5,544 bases of DNA from Firm-04 sp003446315 (GTDB taxonomy: Bacteria; Bacillota; Clostridia; Oscillospirales; Ruminococcaceae). Position 1 is the first letter of the stretch, and every line of letters begins with the position of its first letter. The notes under the pieces were generated by a model. The model did not search any database. It was given only the letters and a program-made list of their open reading frames with translations, and was not told the DNA's origin. The stretch covers positions 1-5,544 of the forward strand of contig CAMNAB010000158.1 in the NCBI GenBank assembly GCA_946530355.1. The letters are read 5' to 3'. Of the stretch, positions 1-4,267 are shown one piece after another. The position numbers were made by a program, and so were the translations under genes.

Positions 1-92
1 TGTTTCAGTGCAAAGCTGCTCTTGCCCGATGAAGTTCCGCCGATCATTGCCACAAGGCAGAATTCCGGTATTTCAATTCTGTATTTATCCAT
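1..92 (-). CDS. pnkp: Pnkp polynucleotide kinase-phosphatase (RNA repair), N-terminal fragment
   Basis: Only the first 30 codons lie in the window; the gene runs off the left edge. The visible residues form a beta strand (IEIPEFCLVAMIG) leading into a Walker A loop, GGTSSGKS at residues 18-25, followed by SFALK. This is how the N-terminal 5'-OH polynucleotide kinase module of bacterial Pnkp begins. In the characterised family that module is followed by a metallophosphatase that repairs 3' ends and an adenylyltransferase-ligase module; those parts cannot be seen here. The ATG at 92 is preceded by GGAAGG about 10 nt upstream. The gene lies 28 nt downstream of a 125-codon gene and is third in the hen1 transcription unit, since no terminator or promoter is evident in the gap. 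The P-loop alone would fit many kinases; the call rests on hen1 being two genes upstream. A Pnkp1-type protein lacking the ligase module cannot be excluded. Confidence 0.8.
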   Translation of the reverse strand, partial: MDKYRIEIPEFCLVAMIGGTSSGKSSFALK

Positions 93-120
93 TTTTATGA
101 TTCCTTCCGTTATACGCTAA

Positions 121-498
121 TTAATCCACACCGTACATCGCTGTATTTTCGTGAAGAAGCCGGGTATTGATATATCGGATCAAATCATCGGAGATGTATG
201 TTGCAAACCTGTGCCACAGTGTTCTGTCATCGGAAAGGCATTCCAGCACCGTCACATCGGCAACATTTTTCACAGCCTCGTCACCGTCCTGTATCATCCG
301 TTCAATAAACGCACAATATTTCCGGATCAAAGCGGTATCCGTTTGATCTGCTAACAGCTTTTGCAAAGGGACATTGATGTTTTCGTAATAAAAAGGATGC
401 TGCAAAAGTTCACCAAACATCTCCATATGCTCGATATAGGCAGGCTTCTTTTCGGGAAACAGTTCCAGAAATCTCTCGATGGTTTCGCTGCAATCCAT
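121..498 (-). CDS. Small acidic protein of unknown function between hen1 and pnkp (DUF7674-like)
   Basis: This 125-residue protein has no signal peptide or membrane segment and looks cytoplasmic, helical and acidic. From memory it resembles the family catalogued as DUF7674. The shared features are an early LFPEKKPAYIEH segment (residues 13-24), a central IRKYCAFIERMIQDGD helix (58-73) and the pattern NVADVTVLECL (78-88). No function is established for that family as far as I know. I chose the ATG at 498 because it starts just 4 nt after the hen1 stop, with GGGG 7 nt upstream inside the end of hen1, which implies translational coupling. A longer reading of the same frame would overlap hen1 by nearly 300 nt and lacks support. 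Its position between two partner enzymes of one repair complex suggests a link to RNA repair, such as an adaptor, regulator or immunity-like protein, but this is inference from position only. Confidence 0.82.
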   Translation of the reverse strand: MDCSETIERFLELFPEKKPAYIEHMEMFGELLQHPFYYENINVPLQKLLADQTDTALIRKYCAFIERMIQDGDEAVKNVADVTVLECLSDDRTLWHRFATYISDDLIRYINTRLLHENTAMYGVD

Positions 499-502
499 CG
501 TG

Positions 503-1894
503 TTACCCCGCTTTGCAGAATACAGCCATTTGTGTCGGCGTTCCGTATTTTTCATCCATATCGCCGATGCCGCTGATCGCACAGGTATAGCCGAATGTCT
601 CGCAGACATGTTCTGTCCACGCCCTGAATTCTGCGCGTGTCCACTCAAAGCGGTGGTCGCCGTGACGCAGTGCATTTTCCTGCATATGCTCATAATTTGC
701 ATTATATTCCCTGTTCGGTGTTGTAAGAATGACGGTTGCAGGCGCAGCAAATGCAAAAACTGCCCGTTCAAATGCCGGTATCCGCATCGGCTCAATATGC
801 TCGATCACTTCGATCACACAGGCGCAGTCATAACCCGAAAACCGGTTGTCACGGTACGTCAGGGAAGCCTGCATAAGCGTGAGCTTATTTTTACGGTAGG
901 GCTGCATGCGGTCAAGATGCAGCCGCTGTGCCGCTTTTTCCAGCACAGATACGGATACATCGCAGGCGGTGACCTTTTTGATCTGCGGCTCATTCAGCAG
1001 CAATGAGGTCAGACGGCATTCGCCGCAGCCCAGGTCAATCACCGTAGACGCGCCGCTTGCCAGAACTGCATTCCGCACAGTTTCCATACGCTGCGTATTC
1101 AAAGGCGTGCGGATTTCTCTTTCTGTTGTTTCGGTTTCATCCAGGCTGTCTTCGTCCGCGATCTCATCCGAAAGCAAAATATCCAATGCTTTGCGGGCAT
1201 AGCTTTTCTTTGCAGTAAAATAGCGGCGGGTGATCTTTTCTCTGTAAGGGTGATCGGCAAGCCAGCCTGCGCCGTGATCGAGCAGTTTCTGAATCTCATC
1301 TTCCGCGATATAATAATGCTTCTGCTTATCAAAGACCGGTATCAGCACATAAATATGATTCAGCAGATCCGAGAGTTTCACGTTCCCGCTGATCGTCAGG
1401 TCAATATAAGGCGAGATGCCCCATTCCGGGAAGGCGGTATCGAGCTGCGTGCGTGTTGTCTGCACGGTATATCCCAGCGGTTCAAACAGTTCCTTTGCAA
1501 GCGCCGTATCGCCGTTATCTTTCAGGGCAGAAATTGTTGCAGTCAGATGCAGCGGCGTGTCTGCAAGTTCCTGCCGCTGATCGCATCTGCCGTTCATTGC
1601 CGTTCCGAAAATGCGGACGAGCGCAGTGCTCATGAATGAAGTCGAAGCATAGGGACGGTCGTTGACATAATCAAAAAGACCGCCATCCTTGCTGCCGGCT
1701 TTTCCTCTTGCAAGATCAAGCGGATCAATATCCAGCAGCAAAGCAGCGGTCGTGCGGGTGTCCGATACTTCCGGATAAAACACATAGGCTTTTCCGTAGG
1801 ATAATTCGAATTGCTGTGCTCGCTCTGGATTTTTATGCAGCAGGAAACCGAGTTCCTGTGTATTGGTTCCTTCATAGGTTATGGTTAGCAACAA
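503..1894 (-). CDS. hen1: Hen1, 3'-terminal RNA ribose 2'-O-methyltransferase
   Basis: Bacterial Hen1 transfers a methyl group from S-adenosylmethionine to the 2'-OH of the 3'-terminal nucleotide at an RNA break, before sealing by its partner Pnkp, which protects the repaired RNA from repeat cleavage. The 463 residues match the usual length. Residues 1 to about 245 match the bacteria-specific N-terminal domain, with hallmark segments MLLTI, LGFLLHKNPE, FELSYGKAYVFYPE, FPEWG (155-159), HIYVLIPV (180-187) and ITRRY (221-225). An acidic linker (about 243-262) leads to the methyltransferase domain. That domain shows a SAM-binding motif VIDLGCGE (285-292) and the metal-binding set E362, E365, H366 (EVIEH) plus H414 (GDHRFEW), matching in spacing the Mn-binding residues of Clostridium thermocellum Hen1. 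The start codon is TTG at 1894, with AAAGGAG 9 nt upstream; it yields the family's MLLTI beginning, although the next codon is also TTG. It heads the operon leading to pnkp. Confidence 0.95.
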   Translation of the reverse strand: MLLTITYEGTNTQELGFLLHKNPERAQQFELSYGKAYVFYPEVSDTRTTAALLLDIDPLDLARGKAGSKDGGLFDYVNDRPYASTSFMSTALVRIFGTAMNGRCDQRQELADTPLHLTATISALKDNGDTALAKELFEPLGYTVQTTRTQLDTAFPEWGISPYIDLTISGNVKLSDLLNHIYVLIPVFDKQKHYYIAEDEIQKLLDHGAGWLADHPYREKITRRYFTAKKSYARKALDILLSDEIADEDSLDETETTEREIRTPLNTQRMETVRNAVLASGASTVIDLGCGECRLTSLLLNEPQIKKVTACDVSVSVLEKAAQRLHLDRMQPYRKNKLTLMQASLTYRDNRFSGYDCACVIEVIEHIEPMRIPAFERAVFAFAAPATVILTTPNREYNANYEHMQENALRHGDHRFEWTRAEFRAWTEHVCETFGYTCAISGIGDMDEKYGTPTQMAVFCKAG

Positions 1895-1900
1895 AGATGA

Positions 1901-1908
1901 TCGCTCCT
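1901..1908 (-). promoter_or_regulatory. Ribosome binding site fixing the TTG start of hen1
   Basis: The minus strand carries AAAGGAGC just upstream of the tandem TTG codons at 1894-1892 and 1891-1889. No ATG lies at a suitable distance in this frame, so the strong site decides the start. The first TTG gives the conserved MLLTI beginning; the second would give a protein one residue shorter. Confidence 0.75.
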
Positions 1909-1925
1909 TTCACAATATTTATATC

Positions 1926-1954
1926 ATTATACCATAAACGCCGCCTTTATGCAA
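1926..1954 (-). promoter_or_regulatory. Extended -10 promoter of the hen1 operon
   Basis: On the minus strand TATAAT lies at 1931-1926 and is preceded by TGG, giving a TGnTATAAT extended -10. A weak -35 TTGCAT sits 17 nt upstream (1954-1949), matching consensus in only about three positions, as is common when the -10 is extended. The predicted transcript start is near 1919, giving a leader of about 25 nt ahead of the hen1 TTG. No convincing operator overlaps it. The promoter points away from the tetR unit, from which it is separated by about 80 bp. Confidence 0.7.
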
Positions 1955-2032
1955 GTGCTTTTCCGCAAAAATCAGACATTGTATACGACAAGTATATCTT
2001 TGAAATGGATATGGATGCGATTCTATAAAAAG

Positions 2033-2046
2033 TGAGAAATCTCTCA
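2033..2046. promoter_or_regulatory. Upstream TetR-type operator candidate (TGAGA-N4-TCTCA)
   Basis: The inverted repeat TGAGAAATCTCTCA has five-base arms TGAGA and TCTCA around a 4-bp spacer and ends 7 bp before the -35 hexamer. The same arms and spacing recur at 2088-2101, and both copies are flanked by G on the left and T on the right. Assignment to the TetR protein encoded by the gene at 2329 is an inference from proximity and from the habit of TetR regulators of controlling their own promoters. Confidence 0.68.
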
Positions 2047-2053
2047 TTTTCTA

Positions 2054-2082
2054 TTGACAGGCGCATCAAAATGTGATATAGT
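2054..2082 (+). promoter_or_regulatory. Near-consensus sigma-A promoter of the tetR unit
   Basis: TTGACA at 2054-2059 and TATAGT at 2077-2082 are separated by an ideal 17-nt spacer. Transcription should begin around 2089, inside the second operator copy. The unit read from here contains the aldo/keto reductase remnant, the TetR regulator and the membrane protein. The promoter is intrinsically strong, so its output probably depends on repression through the two flanking inverted repeats. Confidence 0.85.
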
Positions 2083-2087
2083 ATATG

Positions 2088-2101
2088 TGAGAGATATCTC
2101 A
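2088..2101. promoter_or_regulatory. Downstream TetR-type operator candidate overlapping the transcription start
   Basis: TGAGAGATATCTCA repeats the arms TGAGA and TCTCA with a 4-bp spacer and contains the perfect palindrome GAGATATCTC. It begins 5 bp after the -10 hexamer and covers the predicted transcription start, a typical place for a repressor to block initiation. Its centre lies 55 bp from that of the upstream copy, so bound dimers would bracket the promoter. Confidence 0.72.
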
Positions 2102-2126
2102 TATTCTGACGGAAGGAGCCTGAAAT

Positions 2127-2322
2127 ATGAAACATGTGAAAGCTGTGATCGGTACAAATGCATGGGGCGGAAAGGCATACGGCAAACTCCTGCGCGGCAG
2201 CTATGTCGAAGATGCGGTCATTCAGGAAGCGGATGCAGGAAGCGGATGCACGCGGTCTGACGGTCTATGACCTTGCCCGTGATTACGGTCTTGGCAAGGC
2301 GCAGAAAATGATTGGTGAATAA
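2127..2322 (+). pseudogene. Aldo/keto reductase remnant, frameshifted and truncated
   Basis: An ATG at 2127 follows an excellent GGAAGGAG site by 8 nt. Translation gives MKHVKAVIGTNAWGG, then KAYGKLLRGSYVEDAVIQEA, matching the start of aldo/keto reductases, and then runs out of frame to a TGA at 2268-2270 (47 codons). In another frame the protein continues as DARGLTVYDLARDYG and GLGKAQKMIGE to a TAA at 2320-2322; DLARDYG corresponds to the catalytic D-x-A-x-x-Y region of the family. The break coincides with a 13-bp tandem duplication at 2225-2250; removing one copy restores one continuous 60-codon frame. A full enzyme needs about 280-330 residues, and the rest is absent because tetR starts immediately, so this is a relic of the unit's first gene. 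The untranslatable tail lies directly upstream of tetR. Confidence 0.82.
2225..2250 (+). repeat. 13-bp tandem duplication causing a frameshift
   Basis: GGAAGCGGATGCA occurs twice head to tail (2225-2237 and 2238-2250), and the 13-bp periodicity extends two bases further left to 2223. Because 13 is not a multiple of three, the extra copy shifts the reading frame of the aldo/keto reductase remnant. Perfect identity of the copies suggests a recent slippage event or ongoing copy-number change. Confidence 0.9.
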
Positions 2323-2328
2323 GGTGAC

Positions 2329-2931
2329 ATGATGGAAAATACAGCAAAACCGGTACAGGCAAGGTCACAGAAAACAAAAGAAAAGCTGCTGACGGCGGCA
2401 ATTACGATGTATGCCAAAAACGGCTATCACTGCACAACAGTCGATGAAATCGCAGCAGAAGCGGGGGTTTCGACCGGCATCGCCTACCGGTATTTCCGGA
2501 ACAAAAAAGATTTGCTGCTGTCTGCTCTGGAATTTGCATCAAAGGAAGTCAAAGGCATTGCATCACTCGACAGCATTGACAAACTGGATGACAATACAGA
2601 TTTTCGCAAGTATATTGATACGGTACTGAAAGGCTTCGAGGAAATTCATGACAGATTTCACGATATTCATGAGGAACTGGAAGGCTTGCAGCATACGGAT
2701 GAAGATGTGCGGAATTTTTATGCCGAAGTCAGCCGCGATATGATGGAGAACGTCATAGAGAAGCTCAGCAGCTTTTTACCGGATCATACAAATATTCGTG
2801 AAAAGGCATATCTTGCGGTCAGTATTCTGGAGCAATACTGTCATCTGAAAATGAACCGTGAACTGATTCCGCTTGATTTCGATATCCTGCGCGAAAAGTC
2901 GATAGATACTGTGATGATGATTCTGAATTGA
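2329..2931 (+). CDS. TetR/AcrR-family transcriptional regulator
   Basis: This is a 200-residue dimeric DNA-binding repressor by family. Residues about 13-60 form the TetR N-terminal domain: TKEKLLTAAITMYAKNGY, then TTVDEIAAEAGVSTGIAYRYF (36-56) as the helix-turn-helix, then the usual RNKKDLLLSAL. Residues 70-200 are an all-helical ligand and dimerisation domain whose inducer cannot be read from sequence. Length is typical. Two consecutive ATG codons occur at 2329 and 2332; AAGGTGA at 2321-2327 is spaced better for the second, so the true protein may be one residue shorter. The gene begins 6 nt after the remnant's stop, consistent with former coupling to it, and its promoter at 2054-2082 carries two matching inverted repeats, indicating autoregulation. 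The membrane-protein gene follows after 50 nt in the same unit and is the likely co-regulated target. Confidence 0.93.
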   Translation: MMENTAKPVQARSQKTKEKLLTAAITMYAKNGYHCTTVDEIAAEAGVSTGIAYRYFRNKKDLLLSALEFASKEVKGIASLDSIDKLDDNTDFRKYIDTVLKGFEEIHDRFHDIHEELEGLQHTDEDVRNFYAEVSRDMMENVIEKLSSFLPDHTNIREKAYLAVSILEQYCHLKMNRELIPLDFDILREKSIDTVMMILN

Positions 2932-2981
2932 GGTGTAAGCTGAGCAGAACATGATCGTTCAATTTTTGAAAAAGGAGTAAT

Positions 2982-3473
2982 ATGATGGGTATGGTTTTCA
3001 TAGAGGGCATTGTTGCCTGTTTTATCGTTTTGATTGCTTGTGTGATCGGCATTGCAAACGGGCCGGTCAATCTTGTGTGTCTGTACGAAAAAGAAGTGCA
3101 TGACAGGGTCGTTGAGAAAGGGCTTATCACAAGGGAAACGATCAACAAAAACGCAAATAATTTCCGGCTGTTCGGGATGCTTCCCCTTTTCCTTTTCGTG
3201 ATGGTGTCTGTATACGGTGTCAACGGCGCACGCGGATTTTGGGAAGGCTTCTGGCAGATCTGTGTCATTTTGCTGATGGAAGGGCTTTTTGACAGATTAT
3301 TCATTGACTGGTATTGGGTCGGAAAGACAAAAGCATGGATCATTCCGGGAACAGAAGACCTGATGCCCTATATCTACGGCAAAACCCTGATCGGGAAATG
3401 GCTGATTACACTGGTCGGTTATCCGGTCATAGCGGCTGTGCTGTCTCTGATTATGTCTTTGATCCTGAAATAA
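2982..3473 (+). CDS. Small integral membrane protein of unknown function
   Basis: This 163-residue protein has four probable membrane helices: residues 5-25, 63-80, 90-108 and 138-161. A charged loop (about 35-60, EKEVHDRVVEKGLITRETINK) follows the first helix. A conserved-looking WYWVGKTKAWIIPGTEDLMPY segment (110-130) precedes the last helix. I do not recognise an assigned function; similar-looking proteins occur next to TetR genes in clostridia, but I recall no named family. AAAGGAG at 2971-2977 lies 4 nt from the first ATG (2982) and 7 nt from the second (2985), so the second ATG may be the real start. Being the only intact non-regulatory gene in the tetR unit, it may be the effector that the regulator controls, perhaps in a membrane stress or efflux response, but nothing in the sequence proves transport. 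Confidence 0.85.
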   Translation: MMGMVFIEGIVACFIVLIACVIGIANGPVNLVCLYEKEVHDRVVEKGLITRETINKNANNFRLFGMLPLFLFVMVSVYGVNGARGFWEGFWQICVILLMEGLFDRLFIDWYWVGKTKAWIIPGTEDLMPYIYGKTLIGKWLITLVGYPVIAAVLSLIMSLILK

Positions 3474-3547
3474 CCGTAAAACCGTGCAGGTTTGTGCGAA
3501 GCCCAATATCAATGATCGCTTCCGCGAAACTTTTTATCGGCAGACTG

Positions 3548-3591
3548 ATGCCGCCGGTGTGCTTCCATACACATCGGCGGCATTTGTTTTT
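3548..3591 (+). terminator. Intrinsic terminator of the tetR-membrane protein unit
   Basis: A 14-bp stem, ATGCCGCCGGTGTG (3548-3561) with CACATCGGCGGCAT (3570-3583), has a single G-U pair and an 8-nt loop, followed by TTGTTTTT. It lies 75 nt after the membrane-protein stop codon. The opposite strand has no U-rich tract after the stem, so it should act in the plus direction only. Confidence 0.92.
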
Positions 3592-3600
3592 GTCACTTTG

Positions 3601-3620
3601 AAAAAGATTCGATTCTTTTT
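3601..3620. repeat. AT-rich inverted repeat upstream of an orphan promoter
   Basis: AAAAAGA and TCTTTTT form 7-bp arms around TTCGAT, whose central TCGA is itself palindromic. The element ends 5 bp before the -35 hexamer at 3626. It could be an operator or simply an AT-rich upstream element; too AT-rich for a convincing terminator. Confidence 0.45.
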
Positions 3621-3625
3621 ATACA

Positions 3626-3653
3626 TTGACAATTTGCAGAATTTTGGTATAAT
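3626..3653 (+). promoter_or_regulatory. Strong plus-strand promoter without an adjacent gene
   Basis: TTGACA at 3626-3631 and TATAAT at 3648-3653 match consensus at every position, with a 16-nt spacer and a TGG extension before the -10. Transcription would begin near 3660. No open frame with a ribosome binding site follows; the next stretch can fold, and beyond it the transcript would run antisense to the secreted-protein gene at 4101-3739. It may therefore drive a small or antisense RNA, or a long leader for the gene at 4268. Confidence 0.75.
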
Positions 3654-3738
3654 AGATATAATATATGTCCTGCAAAAACAGTCGAACCGGGCATGATCGT
3701 GCGGCATATGCGGCAGCTTCCTGCATCCGCAGACCGGT

Positions 3739-4101
3739 TTACCCTGTATAATACAAAATGCCGTTCTGATCGAAAATGCAGTATCCCGCCGGACACATTT
3801 CCCTTGCAGTCTCGAACGTATAATACGCGCCGATCTGGGATGCGCTTGTATTTGCGTGATCGCGGATCCGATAGATTGTATTTTCGGGTGCAGGATCCGG
3901 TTCTGCTGCTTTGCTGTCTTGGATATCGGGCATGTTGATATCCGGATATTGCGTTTGAAACAACTGATCGGCTGCGTTTATAAATGCTATGATGATTCTG
4001 TCAATCGGCGTATCTGTTTTCTGCACATCATTCGTTTCGCAAAGCATGAATGTCAGCACGCAAATGACAAGCATCATCAGTTTGGATTTGATGTTTCTCA
4101 T
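3739..4101 (-). CDS. Small secreted protein with a clostridial YRIR...GAY...GY cell-wall-type tail
   Basis: The 120-residue product begins with a basic MRNIKSK stretch and a hydrophobic core (residues 8-20), indicating export by the Sec route. C21 follows FML, which is not a canonical lipobox, so lipidation is doubtful and an uncleaved membrane anchor is possible. A proline- and aspartate-rich middle (55-74) resembles a linker. The tail, YRIR (77-80), then SQIGAYYTFETAREMC (88-103) and GYCIFDQNGILYY (106-118), resembles short modules that end clostridial peptidoglycan hydrolases and other surface proteins, based on memory of the pattern. The protein contains no catalytic domain, so it would be a stand-alone module. 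The ATG at 4101 has a perfect GGAGGTGG site 4 nt upstream and a promoter further upstream. The gene lies in a strand orientation opposite to both neighbours. Confidence 0.8.
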   Translation of the reverse strand: MRNIKSKLMMLVICVLTFMLCETNDVQKTDTPIDRIIIAFINAADQLFQTQYPDINMPDIQDSKAAEPDPAPENTIYRIRDHANTSASQIGAYYTFETAREMCPAGYCIFDQNGILYYTG

Positions 4102-4147
4102 AATTCCACCTCCGTATTCATCCGGTCAAAGCGTTTTTCATGTCTTC

Positions 4148-4156
4148 ATTATAACA
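4148..4156 (-). promoter_or_regulatory. Extended -10 promoter of the small secreted-protein gene
   Basis: On the minus strand TGTTATAAT gives a consensus -10 (4153-4148) with the TGn extension. No good -35 is present: the region 17-18 nt upstream reads only TGTTTT or GTTTTT. The predicted start near 4141 gives a leader of about 40 nt containing the GGAGGTGG site. Confidence 0.6.
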
Positions 4157-4187
4157 TCGGAAGCATGGAGAAAAACAGCTTCTTTTA

Positions 4188-4213
4188 CCGGAAAAATACT
4201 GGAGATTTTCCGG
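4188..4213. repeat. Inverted repeat 1 in the leader of the 338-codon gene
   Basis: CCGGAAAA (4188-4195) and TTTTCCGG (4206-4213) are perfect 8-bp arms around a 10-nt spacer. The element lies about 55 nt ahead of the ATG at 4268 and 1 bp from a second inverted repeat. It may be a protein-binding site or fold in the transcript. Confidence 0.7.
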
Positions 4214-4214
4214 A

Positions 4215-4241
4215 CAATCCTGATCCCGTTTTTCAGGATTG
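4215..4241. repeat. Inverted repeat 2 in the leader of the 338-codon gene
   Basis: CAATCCTGA (4215-4223) and TCAGGATTG (4233-4241) are perfect 9-bp arms around a 9-nt spacer. A direct repeat GGACAAT also straddles it at 4212-4218 and 4241-4247. It ends 26 nt before the ATG at 4268, so it could affect either transcription or access to the ribosome binding site. It is not followed by a U-tract, which argues against a simple terminator. Confidence 0.7.
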
Positions 4242-4267
4242 GACAATTATTGGACTGGGGGTATCAT

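Noticed and set aside
121..795. Longer 224-codon version of the minus-strand frame containing the 125-codon gene
   Set aside because: The first 99 codons lie inside hen1 in another frame and lack family-like sequence; the ATG at 498 has a coupling position and ribosome binding site.
479..1006. Plus-strand open frame of 175 codons
   Set aside because: It lies antisense to hen1, is rich in Cys, His and Arg as expected of a shadow, and has no ribosome binding site.
3700..3715. TGCGGCA-TA-TGCGGCA direct repeat as a CRISPR or integration signal
   Set aside because: There are only two 7-bp copies with a 2-bp gap; it is better explained as part of the possible RNA fold.
3684..3741. Minus-strand intrinsic terminator for the secreted-protein gene
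   Set aside because: The CCGG stem is followed on the minus strand by TTTTT only after a gap of several bases, and the stem encloses a long loop; too weak to call.
3989..4267. N-terminal extension of the 338-codon protein
   Set aside because: The extra 93 codons overlap the opposing gene and its promoter and the two inverted repeats; the ATG at 4268 has a GGGGG site at good spacing.
4239..4267. TTGGAC-17-TATCAT as a promoter for the 338-codon gene
   Set aside because: The hexamers fit passably, but the start site would fall after the ATG at 4268 and leave no usable start codon in frame nearby.
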